Shown here piece by piece: positions 28,109 through 38,300 of a stretch of 60,326 nucleotides of DNA (position 1 is its first letter; every line of letters starts with the position of its first letter). Below the pieces are notes generated by a model. That model had not been told where the DNA came from. It saw nothing but the letters and a program-made list of their open reading frames with translations, and ran no database searches. This DNA is from Oscillatoriaceae cyanobacterium M7585_C2015_266 (GTDB lineage Bacteria; Cyanobacteriota; Cyanobacteriia; Cyanobacteriales; Oscillatoriaceae). Position numbers and translations under genes: made by a program. The stretch covers positions 1 to 60,326 of the forward strand of contig DVEG01000035.1 of NCBI GenBank assembly GCA_015295835.1, written 5' to 3'.

Positions 28109-29164
28109 ATGTTAGATAGATTAATTTGTGATTTATCGACTGCACCAGGCTTGACAGAGTGTCTTCCACCTCTGAGTTTAGAATCAAAGCTTCGAGAACT
28201 GTCGCTTTGTGAGTGCGATATTGAATTGTCTCATCCAGGAAAAGAAATCGCTCAAAAATTTAAAGAAAATCCTCTCCTGCCTGGAGTGATTCTCACGGAG
28301 CAAGGAGAATTAGCAGGTATGATTTCCCGACGACGTTTTTTCGAGCATCTCAGTCGTCCTTACGGATTAGAACTATTTTGGAACAGGCCACTAACGTGCT
28401 TATATCGCTTTATACGCACTGAAATTTTAATTTTTTCTAGCGAAACTTTAATCGTAGATGCAGCACATCGCATCCTGTATCGCTCGGCTGAGTTACTTTA
28501 CGAACCGATAGTGGTTGAAATGCAGCCCCGGGTTTACCGATTGTTAGATGTGCATCAATTACTGTTGGCTCAGTCGCAAATTCATATATTAGTCACTCAG
28601 CTACTCAATCAAACTCGTCAACAGCTAGAGAGCGCAAACCAAGAATTACAGCGCCTTGCTACTTTGGATGGGCTTACTCATCTAGCTAACCGACGGCGGT
28701 TTGATGAATACTTAAATCAGGAGTGGCAGCGGTTGCAGCGATCGCGGGCTTGTTTATCTCTAATTCTATGTGATATTGATTTCTTCAAACGCTACAATGA
28801 CGCCTGCGGGCACCTAGCCGGAGATGATTGTTTGCGAAAAATCGCCACCGCTATTCAAAATGCTGCCAACCGCTCTACAGATTTGGTGGCGAGATACGGC
28901 GGGGAAGAATTTGCTGTTGTTTTGCCCGATACAGACGCTAAGGGCGGTATTCGCGTTGCCGAGAAGATCCGAGAAAATGTCCGCGGGTTGCAGTTGCCTC
29001 ACCCCCACTCCCCAGTCAGCCCCTACGTCAGTATAAGTTTGGGTGTGGCTAGTATGGTTCCTGCTCGCGATTCTTCCCCCCTTCAGCTTATTGCCGCTGC
29101 CGATCTCGCTCTCTATAAAGCTAAGCAGGAAGGTCGCGATTGCTTTTTCTTCAATGGTTTTTAG
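28109..29164 (+). CDS. Diguanylate cyclase with an N-terminal CBS-like sensor module
   Basis: A 351-residue protein. Residues about 20-170 form a module (LLPGVILTEQGELAGMISRR, RPYGLELFWNRPL, LYEPIVVEMQPRVYRLLDVH) shared with the next two genes; it resembles a CBS-domain pair. A coiled-coil linker leads to a GGDEF domain from LATLDGLTHLANRRRFDEYL. The active-site motif is GGEEF and an RSTD sequence five residues before it matches the inhibitory RxxD site. It should make c-di-GMP from two GTP and be product-inhibited. The signal is unknown, possibly a nucleotide if the module is truly CBS. Confidence 0.88.
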   Translation: MLDRLICDLSTAPGLTECLPPLSLESKLRELSLCECDIELSHPGKEIAQKFKENPLLPGVILTEQGELAGMISRRRFFEHLSRPYGLELFWNRPLTCLYRFIRTEILIFSSETLIVDAAHRILYRSAELLYEPIVVEMQPRVYRLLDVHQLLLAQSQIHILVTQLLNQTRQQLESANQELQRLATLDGLTHLANRRRFDEYLNQEWQRLQRSRACLSLILCDIDFFKRYNDACGHLAGDDCLRKIATAIQNAANRSTDLVARYGGEEFAVVLPDTDAKGGIRVAEKIRENVRGLQLPHPHSPVSPYVSISLGVASMVPARDSSPLQLIAAADLALYKAKQEGRDCFFFNGF

Positions 29165-29958
29165 TATAGTACCCCTCCCCTCCATCAACAATTTTTTATA
29201 ATTCCATATAGTAATTGCTTAAGTTAATTTAAATTTTTTTATTTTTTGGAAGTTTGTAAGCTAGGTTACAACGCGCTCGCCACTAAATTTTGTAATCTAA
29301 ATAACGGAAAACCATACCGGAGTTGGGCTTGCTCCACAGGGAGCAGCCATTGGGGTATGAGGGGAGAAAATTTTATTTTAGCGTCTGATGAAATCTTTAT
29401 TATTTTACTCTGGAGGTTATTCATGGAATACTTGCAATGGTGATTCTATCATGCCGATTTCCTGGCTTAGTTTTCAGACTAAGGAGGTTGGTGTGACTAT
29501 AATTTACGTCTCACAGCCTTTAACCTTCTCAAAAGCCATAAAGCAGTTAATACTATTCTGTGAGCTTTATCAGCTTTTTATTACCTATTATTTCGGTTAC
29601 TTGCTACTTTGGCTTTGCTATCTTGTCTTATCGGTTTATCTGATTCTAAAATAGCTACGCTTCATATAAAAGAAAGAATAGCTATCGCGCTATAAAATCG
29701 CCTGCTTATCTGCTCTGTAAAAATTTTTTACAATTTTTTCTTGCCCTCGCTCTTTTTCTAATTCGTTTTCTAATTCGGAACCTGTGTTCTGCATTTTATT
29801 AGCAACATTTTATTAGGTTAATTTTAGTTAAAATTTTGTAATTTTAAAGTTAAAAATTAAACTTCCATTATAATCTTGGCTTTTTCTTTTTTTAAGGGTT
29901 TATAATAGGGAGGTAAAAAAGACACTTTCTGAGAGATGATTTAATAGAGTAATTGGTT
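29165..29958. other. Intergenic region, about 790 bp
   Basis: AT-rich. An 88-codon frame at 29388-29654 encodes a hydrophobic, low-complexity sequence with no family features and is probably chance. A GGGAGG at 29910 precedes the next gene by about 45 bases. Confidence 0.4.
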
Positions 29959-31365
29959 ATGTTGACCCAGCCTGATTCTCCTTGCGAATCACTTGCACAA
30001 ATGCTATCCGAGGTAGATAACTTAGAACTTAATCTAGAGTCAACACTCGAAGATCTGACGCTCTATGATTTTCAGATTGAATGCAACAGTCCAGGGCAAA
30101 AAGTAGCACGGGCTTTCGCAGAGAATACCCTACTGCCGGGAGTGATTTTAACAGAAGAAGGGCAATTTGTAGGCATGATTTCCCGGCGACGATTTTTGGA
30201 GCATATCAGCCGCCCTTACGGATTAGAACTTTTTTTACATAGACCGATTAAAGTTTTATATCGCTTTGCGCAAACAGATATTTTAATTTTACCCAGTAAG
30301 ACCTTAATTATAATGGCTGCTCGCCGCTCTTTACAACGCCCCTCTGATTTGCTGTACGAACCTATTGTCGTTGAGATATCTCCTCAAGTTTATAGGCTTT
30401 TGGATGTGCATCAATTACTGGTTGCTCAATCTCACATTCACGAACTTACTGCTCGTTTGCTCAGAGAACAAACTAAAGCCCAGATGATCCAAACAGAAAA
30501 AATGGCTAGCTTGGGGCGGATGGTGGCAGGGGTGGCTCACGAAATTAAGAATCCTGTTAATTGTATTTCGGGGAATATGGGATTTCTGTCTAATTATTGT
30601 GGCGATCTGATGGAGCTGCTGGCAGCTTATCAAAAGGAAGTAGGTGAGCGATCGCCAATTATTAACGAAATTAAACAAATGATTGAATTAGATTTTCTTC
30701 GAGAAGATTTGCCTAAAATTCTGGAAAGTATAAAAGTCAGTGCCGAACGCCTCACTAAAATTGTCGGAGGATTGCAAAACTTCTCTCACATGGACGAGGG
30801 AAAACGCCAACCAGCAGATATTCACGAATGTATAGACAGTACTTTATTAATTTTACACAACCGTATTAAATATGGCATTGAAGTAGTGAAAAAATATGGT
30901 AATCTGCCGCTATTGGAATGTTACTCTGGACAGTTGAGTCAAGTATTTATGAACTTGTTGAGCAATGCGATCGATGCTTTAATGGAAAAATCAGAAAAAC
31001 TGAACAAAAAATTTGGTAATTCTTTGAATTGGAAACCAAAAATAGAAATTATCACAGAATTTATCGAACTTCCCAATCCCCGCATATCCATCCGAATAAT
31101 TGATAACGGACCAGGAATTCCACCGGAAATTCAAGGACGAATTTTTGAAACTTTTTTCACCACCAAACCAGTGGGGAAAGGAACAGGGCTGGGGTTAGCC
31201 ATCAGCCACGAAATCGTTACCCAAAAGCACGGCGGTTGTTTGAATTTGCGGAGTACCTACAGCGATAAAGATTTGCAATCCGATACAGGTACGGAATTTG
31301 AAATCCAATTGCCCTTGCAACCGCCGCCAATCGAGCGCTCAACTCTCAGGGAAATGATAGGCTAA
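29959..31365 (+). CDS. Sensor histidine kinase with CBS-like N-terminal module
   Basis: A 468-residue kinase from ATG 29959 (MLTQPDSPCE). The N-terminal 175 residues match the module of the preceding diguanylate cyclase. The dimerisation domain carries the phospho-acceptor in GVAHEIKNPVN (about residue 193), and the ATPase domain has NLLSNAIDAL (N box), DNGPGIPPE (G1), FFTTKPVGKGTGLGLAIS (F and G2). All catalytic boxes are intact. There are no membrane helices, so it is cytoplasmic. No response regulator is adjacent. The upstream TTG start at 29953 is a less likely alternative. Confidence 0.88.
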   Translation: MLTQPDSPCESLAQMLSEVDNLELNLESTLEDLTLYDFQIECNSPGQKVARAFAENTLLPGVILTEEGQFVGMISRRRFLEHISRPYGLELFLHRPIKVLYRFAQTDILILPSKTLIIMAARRSLQRPSDLLYEPIVVEISPQVYRLLDVHQLLVAQSHIHELTARLLREQTKAQMIQTEKMASLGRMVAGVAHEIKNPVNCISGNMGFLSNYCGDLMELLAAYQKEVGERSPIINEIKQMIELDFLREDLPKILESIKVSAERLTKIVGGLQNFSHMDEGKRQPADIHECIDSTLLILHNRIKYGIEVVKKYGNLPLLECYSGQLSQVFMNLLSNAIDALMEKSEKLNKKFGNSLNWKPKIEIITEFIELPNPRISIRIIDNGPGIPPEIQGRIFETFFTTKPVGKGTGLGLAISHEIVTQKHGGCLNLRSTYSDKDLQSDTGTEFEIQLPLQPPPIERSTLREMIG

Positions 31366-31394
31366 ATGGGAATGTATCGCTTACCCTATTCCCC

Positions 31395-32762
31395 GTGCAA
31401 CTACCCATACCATCTTTATCAGAAGGCTGCTCTCAAGATCTCCGCTTGGAGTCAACTCTACAAGAATTGCCCCTGTATGATTTTCAAGTCGATATAAGTT
31501 GTCTTGGAATTGAACTTGCCCAAGTGTTTGAAAAATATCCCCTACTGCCTGGAGCCATCTTGGCAGAGCAGGATCAGTTCGTTGGTTCAATTTCTCGCTC
31601 GCGACTGCTAGAGTATTTGTTGCACCCCCACGGGCTAGAGTTGTTTTTAAATAAACCCCTCAGGGTTCTTTATAGCTACGCTCGTACAGAGATGTTGGTG
31701 CTGCCTGAAAGCACTCCAATTGTGGAAGCAGCGCGCTTTGCTCTCCGACGCGAGCCAGCACTTTTGGGCGAACCGATCATCGTCCAAAGTGACGCCAACC
31801 GCTATTACTTATTAAATATTCACGAACTTAATATCGCCTATTGGCAAATCCGAGGCATTGAAACTCAGGTGAAATTTGAGCAGATTCAAGCTCAAATGAT
31901 CCAAAACGAAAAAATGGCAAGTTTGGGTCGTCTCGTGGATGGAGTGGCCCACGAAATTTTAGATCCAGTGGGTTTTATCTGGGGAAATATCGCTTATGTT
32001 TCTAATTATTCGCAGGCTTTGCTGAAAGTTCTCTCGGCTTATGAAAAATATTTGGATAAAACGCCGCCGGAAATTGAAAAACTTAAGCAAGAGATTGAAT
32101 TGGATTTTTTGAAAGAAGATTTGCCACAAGCGATCGCCAGTATCCGCACTGGCGCAGAGCGCTTGAAAAAACTCGTCATCAGCTTGCAAAATTTTTGCCA
32201 TCTCGACGAAGTTTATCCAAAACCAGCCGATATTCACAGCTGTATTGATGGTGTTTTGTTGCTGCTCAATAGCCGCTTGACTGGCGAAATTGAAATCGTT
32301 AAAAATTATGGTCACCTGCCACCAGTTACATGCTATATTGGACAACTCAGTCAAGTCTTTGTCAATATTCTCACTAACGCTATTGATGCTTTAATAAATC
32401 AATCTATTAATCGTAAGTTTGCTAGAGAATTTAGAGAAGCAGGGATGACTTTTCTCCCCCCTACCAAAACTCACAAGCCTCGCATCGAAATTTCTACACA
32501 AGTGTGTTCTTTTTCCGCTACTCAGTCAAAACAACCCTACACCCGCGCAGTTTTGATTAGGATTGCTGACAATGGTCCAGGTATTTCTCCGGAAAAACAA
32601 CGGCAGATTTTGAATTCTTTCTCCACAGAAAAAAGAGTTGAGAAGGAAACCAGTCTGGCAGTCAGCTATTGGATTGTAACTGCTAAGCACGGAGGCAAAT
32701 TTGAAATGCATTCAACCCCCGGTGCCGGCACGGAATTTGAAATTTTTCTGCCTTTGGTATAG
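31395..32762 (+). CDS. Degenerate histidine kinase paralogue with CBS-like N-terminal module
   Basis: A 455-residue paralogue of the preceding kinase, starting with GTG 29 bases after its stop. The sensor module is kept but diverged (LLPGAILAEQDQFVGSISRS). The acceptor His is present in GVAHEILDPVGF, but the Asn/Pro context of the intact copy (HEIKNPVN) is changed. The N box NILTNAIDAL and G1 box DNGPGISPE remain, whereas the G2 box GTGLGLA is replaced by KETSLAVSYW, removing the glycines that close the ATP lid. It may be a pseudokinase or a partner that forms heterodimers with its neighbour. The reading frame is intact, arguing for a maintained role. Confidence 0.85.
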   Translation: MQLPIPSLSEGCSQDLRLESTLQELPLYDFQVDISCLGIELAQVFEKYPLLPGAILAEQDQFVGSISRSRLLEYLLHPHGLELFLNKPLRVLYSYARTEMLVLPESTPIVEAARFALRREPALLGEPIIVQSDANRYYLLNIHELNIAYWQIRGIETQVKFEQIQAQMIQNEKMASLGRLVDGVAHEILDPVGFIWGNIAYVSNYSQALLKVLSAYEKYLDKTPPEIEKLKQEIELDFLKEDLPQAIASIRTGAERLKKLVISLQNFCHLDEVYPKPADIHSCIDGVLLLLNSRLTGEIEIVKNYGHLPPVTCYIGQLSQVFVNILTNAIDALINQSINRKFAREFREAGMTFLPPTKTHKPRIEISTQVCSFSATQSKQPYTRAVLIRIADNGPGISPEKQRQILNSFSTEKRVEKETSLAVSYWIVTAKHGGKFEMHSTPGAGTEFEIFLPLV

Positions 32763-33328
32763 GTTAAATTTTATTTAAAATTTGTAAATTTTGTGATAAA
32801 TAGGCAGAACAAGCTGCCCTGGCTACCCTCAGCAGATTGTAAAATTTCCGTAAAGCTACAAAAGCCCTCATGCTATTTGTCAACTAACTCTGCTTCTAGA
32901 AAATAAAGGCAATTCTAAATAAATTAACTGAGATATTCCTATGTCAGCATAAATTTTGCTATTTATTTTCCTGATAGTTTTCCAGAAAATAGGGAGCAAT
33001 CAGAATTGTATCGGCGTCGTTTTCTTTCTATTTAGCTCTGGCTGGGCGGTCTTTTTACAACTTTTCTTTAGCGCTAGTCTTTCTGTTGGTAGAATTCTCC
33101 AATGCCTGTGGCGTACTTTCACTTAAAACGTTGCGCTTTTCAAAGCAATGTTTTTTGTTATTTAAGATACATATTTTAGATTTTGATAAGGATTTTTATA
33201 CGCAAAAATTTAATTTATATATTAAAAAACTTTGAAATGTGAAGGGTTTTGATAAAAACTTGTGCAATAATTGGCCTAAATGTTAAATATCTATAAGGTT
33301 TGGGAGTGGCAAGGGAGGTTTAAGAAAT
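32763..33328. other. Intergenic region, about 570 bp
   Basis: AT-rich, no gene recognised. A GGGAGG lies about 15 bases before the next gene. Confidence 0.4.
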
Positions 33329-34555
33329 ATGGCTTTATCATTGAGCAAAGAATTTATCCGCAACTTGTATAACCAGAGAAGCCAAGAAAAACAAGTGAAT
33401 GGATATCCTCTGGCAGTAAGCCCGCTGGTGGTGAGCATCTGGAAAAGACTGCAACAAAATAATGAAAAATATCGGCGAATCTTTGAAAATGCCGCAGTTG
33501 GTATTTATCAGGCAACTCTACAGGGGCAGTTTTTAACAGTCAATCCTACGTTAGCGGAAATTTTTGGTTATGAGTCTGCCCAAGAGATAATCGCTAACAG
33601 CAGTATTAATCTCAAGGCAAAAGTATATGTAGATACTAATCGACATCAAGAGTTAGTGCGCTTGTTGCAGGAGCAGTCGGCAGTATGGAGATTTGAATCG
33701 CAGGTTTATCGCAAAGACGGCAGCAAAATATGGATTTCAGAGAATGGTCGCTTGCTTTACAATACTAAAGGCGAACTGGTGGGATATGAAGGAACTGTAG
33801 AAGATATTACTTATCGTAAGCAGGCTGAGGTAGCTTTAAATGAAGCGCTGGAAAAGGCAAAAGAACTAAGTGAGCTAAACTCACAATTTGCCTCAATGGT
33901 GTCTCACGAATTGAAGAATTCTCTGACGATTATTTTAGTGTCTACGGATTTGCTGAGACTGCACAGTCAGAAGATGACGGCTGAAGAAAAATTGAACAGG
34001 CTCGAAAAAATTCGTTCAGCCGTGAAAAATATGACAGGGCTGCTGGAAGGAGTTCTAACGATTAGCAAAGCAGAAGCGGGAAATATTAATTTAGAAAATG
34101 TTCGGGTGGATGTGAAGGGGTTTTTTCAAGAAATTTGGCAAGATGTGCAGGCAATGACGAAAACAAATCACCAGTTTAAAGTGATATGCGATCACAGCGC
34201 CTGTGTTACCCTGGCAACCGATATCAGATTGTTACGGCAGATTTTTTTTAATTTGATTTTAAATGCTGTCAAGTATTCGCCTAATGCTACTCAAGTAGAA
34301 TGTGAATTTAGTTGTCAAGGGGCAGAAGCAAAATTTCGGATAAAAGATGAAGGGATCGGAATTTTGCCAGAAGATAAAGAAAATTTATTTAAAATTTTTC
34401 ATAGGGGTAAAAATGCTAGAAGATTTGAAGGAAATGGATTGGGACTTGCTCTTGTAAAAAAGGCAGTAGATTTACATGGCGGTAATATATCTGTGGAAAG
34501 TAAAGTTGGGGTGGGAACGATTTTTACAATTACTTTGCCAAAACTCTCTGGTTAA
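33329..34555 (+). CDS. PAS-domain sensor histidine kinase
   Basis: A 408-residue soluble kinase. Residues about 48-165 form a PAS-PAC domain (RIFENAAVGIYQATLQGQFL, YRKDGSKIWISENG, EDITYRKQAE). The HisKA domain carries SMVSHELKNSLTIILVS (acceptor His about residue 193) and the ATPase domain has LILNAVKYSP, DEGIGILPEDK and FEGNGLGLALVKKAVDLHGG. All boxes are intact. A clear GGGAGG ribosome site precedes the ATG. No regulator gene is adjacent; the last of four consecutive signalling genes. Confidence 0.9.
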   Translation: MALSLSKEFIRNLYNQRSQEKQVNGYPLAVSPLVVSIWKRLQQNNEKYRRIFENAAVGIYQATLQGQFLTVNPTLAEIFGYESAQEIIANSSINLKAKVYVDTNRHQELVRLLQEQSAVWRFESQVYRKDGSKIWISENGRLLYNTKGELVGYEGTVEDITYRKQAEVALNEALEKAKELSELNSQFASMVSHELKNSLTIILVSTDLLRLHSQKMTAEEKLNRLEKIRSAVKNMTGLLEGVLTISKAEAGNINLENVRVDVKGFFQEIWQDVQAMTKTNHQFKVICDHSACVTLATDIRLLRQIFFNLILNAVKYSPNATQVECEFSCQGAEAKFRIKDEGIGILPEDKENLFKIFHRGKNARRFEGNGLGLALVKKAVDLHGGNISVESKVGVGTIFTITLPKLSG

Positions 34556-35380
34556 TGCAAGGCGAGCGCGAACTCTAGTCATTAATATTAGTTTGGTTTT
34601 TGCTTAAGATAATCGCAATAAATCTGCGGCAAGTGACAATCAAAACCTTATTCCCCCCCTACAAACCGTCACTTTTCGGGGTAGCCGTCTGTCTTACAGG
34701 AAAAAATGGGCCAAACCTCGGCCAAACTATTCCTCGCCGCAATAGGGCTACCCACTCCTTGTTGCCCCCTCCTAGTGCAAAAACGGTTGTTATCATGTAT
34801 ATAAATAAAAATTTATATATTTAAAAATTTTTTAAAATTATTGTTATAGTTTAAACTGGCTTTAAACATGCTGAGTATTTACCAAATTACAAATCTTATG
34901 GTATAGTAGCTGTTGAAAGAGAAATAAAGATAACAGCAAACAGATTCCCAAAAGCCAGCACGCTATTTTAAGCGTTAGGCTAGAAAAAGGGGCTACAAGC
35001 ACAAAAGGTAAAGCAGTAGGCATTAAAGGGGATCGAGAAGCATTACCAACAGGGAAGCATCACCAACAGGGAAGCATCAAACTGATTATTCACGTCAGGG
35101 TCTTTCTTTAAGGGGGAATTCTACCCGCCTGCTCAGTATCACAAAAGCAAAGACAATTAGCAGCTAGTTATTTCTAGCAAATCAATTGACGGGATAATTT
35201 GATGAATTTTTCCCATGCTCCCCTTTAGGGGATGTCTTGGCTAATCCAGTCAGATAAATAACTGCTATTTATCCCTAGCAAATCGCTCGCGATATATAAG
35301 CGCGATCGCTTTGCTACGTCCTGAAGCATAAAAATATACAATGAAAACTTCTGTAGGTCAACCCCTGCAGAGGAAGCCTC
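34556..35380. other. Long intergenic region, about 825 bp
   Basis: No convincing gene. A 17-bp tandem repeat lies at 35037-35082, and a HIP1 site near 35305. The promoter of the HEAT/NACHT gene should be at the right end; AGAGGAAG lies 8-10 bases before its ATG. Confidence 0.4.
35037..35082. repeat. 17-bp tandem repeat
   Basis: About two and a half copies of GAAGCATCACCAACAGG. No function is apparent. Confidence 0.75.
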
Positions 35381-38300
35381 ATGATCAAATACTTCCGAAA
35401 TCAACCTCTAACGGCGCTCAGAATTGCCATTTTATGTCTTTCACTGCCGCTATTTTTAATCGAAAATAGCGAAACACAAGTTTTGGCGAGCGCAGATATA
35501 AACTATCACATCTCTCAGTTTAGAGATGATGACGAATCCAACGATCCGCAGGCGATTGATGCTCTGGTAAAAATCGGCGAAAGAGCAGTTTCCGAATTAC
35601 TAACTGTATTAAAAGAACCCGACGCCCGCGTTCGCGCCTCAGCGGCAAAGGTACTAGGGAAGATAGGCTCAGAATCCGAAAATAAAGCTGACGCGCTCGC
35701 CTCCACTCTGGTAGAATACCTCAACGATTCTAACCAAGAAGTACGCCGCGCAGCAGCAGAAGCACTCGGCAGAATCGGCTCAATCGCTGTTCCTAAAATA
35801 GTCGAAGCCCTACAGGCGGAACCAACTGTAATGCGAACAGCAGCCGCTGAAGCTCTAGGGCAAATGGGAACAGACGCAAAAGAAGCTATACCCAGCCTAG
35901 TGGCAAGACTGCAAGATTCCGACTGGCGTGTTCGCTCTGCGGCGGCTAGAGCATTAGGAAAAATCGGCACAGAAGCAAAACTAGAAGCACCTGCGCTCGT
36001 GCCCCCCTTAATTCATGCCCTAGAAGACTCCGATCCTGAGGTGCGCCGCTCGGCGGCTGAAGCCCTTGGACGAATCGGTTCTCCTGTGGTTCCCGACTTG
36101 ATTAACGCTTTGCAAGATGAAAATGCTTCAGTGCGGGCGGCTGCGGCTGAAGCACTAGGTCAAATTGGTGCAGACGCAAGAGAAGTAGTTCCCCATTTGA
36201 TTGCTAGGCTACAGGATAGTGACTGGCGTGTGCGCTCAGGGGCTGCCAAAGCCCTAGGAACTATTGGCTCGCAAGCATCTTTAGAAGCTAGTATCGTCGT
36301 TGAACCGCTAATAGATGCGCTCAAGGATAAAGATCCTGAGGTGCGCAGGGCTGCTGCTGAGGTTTTAGTAAAAATAGGTTCAGAAGCTGTGCCGAAACTG
36401 ATTGCAGCTCTAGATGACGAGCGCAGTACTGTGCGGGCTGGGGTTGCCTGGGTACTGGGACAAATTGGTGCTGGCTCGGCGTCGGCTGTTCCGCAATTGA
36501 TTGCCCGCTTGCAAGATAATAATGAAGAAGTGAGAGCTGCTGCTGCAGAGGCTCTGGGAAGAATGGGGGTGTATGCTTCAAAGGCGATCACACCTCTATC
36601 TCAATTACTGTACGATTCGGATAAGTTAGTGCGCGGCTCTGCAGCAGAAACTCTGCGCCGAATTGCCGGTAGTCTACAAGATGAATCTGATAAGTTACGT
36701 CTGAGTGACTTGGAAAAAGCTCTTTCGGATTTGTCTCTGGCTGAATCGGCTCTCAACGATCCTAAGGTTATTTTTATTAATGACCCGCTTTTGTTTAAGT
36801 TTTCTAAGGAAGAAATTGCAGTTGCGCTCGCCCGCTCTCTCAAAGCCCTGAAAACTGAAAAACAAACCCGCTTCTTTGAATTGGGCACAGCTTGGTTTTT
36901 CCGTCACAAATGGTTGCTAGCAGCACTTATATATATAGTTTCTCTACCTACAGTTTGGTTGTTTATCCTCTGGCTGCGCCCTCTCTGGCTGTTGAATATT
37001 AATCAAGCTCTGAAACGATACACTCTCCCCCTGCCTGGGCTGAAAGATAAAGGGTTTTCTCTGCGTCACTTACTATTTGTCGGGTTTTTCGACTATCACC
37101 CTAGAGTTCTCGATGCTTGGGTGGCGGCTCATGTGGAAACAGCGCGAGCGCGTTTTTCTCAACTAGCTACAGTCAGCGAGCGCTCAGTTTACATTCCTCT
37201 GCCTGTTGTTATAGACGGCAACACTATAGCTAATCTTACTGGTAAAGAGCTGCGCAGCATCTTTGCTAATAAGCAAGTTCGCCTACTTATCTGGGGTGAA
37301 GCAGGTTCGGGTAAAACTAGCCTTGCCTGTCAGTTAGGAAAATGGGCTATGTCTGATAACCCGGAAGAGCGTCTTTGTGAATATCGCCAGTTACCGATTT
37401 TAATAGAACAAGAATTTGACTACATGCCGGAAAACAACTGGCTACAAAATTCTATTCGCTGGCGGTTGCAATCTCTAATCGGTTCACAAAAACCTCCTCA
37501 CGAAGAGCTAGTGAAACATCTGACTCTGAGTGGGCGCTTATTGGTGATTCTCGATCGCATTTCTGAAATGAGCGAAGCAACGCGCTCGCAAATCCGCCCA
37601 ACACATCCTGATTTTTTGGTTAACGCTCTCGTAGTTACTTCACGGCTGGAAGAAACCCTCGACGGCGTACCCAAAACCACTCTCAAACCTTTGCGGGTAG
37701 AGGGTAATCGTCTTTCTTCTTTTATGGAAGCGTACCTGACGCAGCGCGGTATGCGCGATCGTTTTAGTGATTTAGAGTTTTTCGACGCTTGCAGTCTTTT
37801 ATCTCTTATCGTTGGGCAGCGAAATATTACCGTTTTGCTTGCAAAATTGTACGCTGAACAATTGATTGCTTTTAAGGAAGGTACTAGCACAAAAGGGCTA
37901 GCTAATAATATCCCTGACTTAATGCTTTCTTATCTTAATGAGCTTAACCGCAGTATTTTGGAGAATCGCTTTGATGATGCCCTTGTTCATCACGATGCTA
38001 AAATTGTAGCTTGGGAATGTCTTAAACAGACATTTCGCCCTTCTTCTACTCTTAAAAAGACTGCCCTTGCTTCTTTAGCAGGTAAACAAGCTGAATTGCG
38101 ACTCGAATATCTCGAAAAACGCTTACGCTTACTTCAAACCTGCGGAGCTAGTGCAGATAAAATCCGCTTTTCTCTCGCTCCTCTCGCTGAATATCTTGCT
38201 GGATTGCACTTAGTAGAGCTTTATGGTAGCAATGCTGAGCAGTGGCGATTATTTTTAAAGCAAACTGATACTATACCTGGGGTTCCCAAAAGTGCCCAAG

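Noticed and set aside
29388-29654. 88-codon hydrophobic frame before the histidine kinase
   Set aside because: AT-rich sequence easily gives Leu/Ile/Tyr-rich frames; no ribosome site and no conserved pattern.
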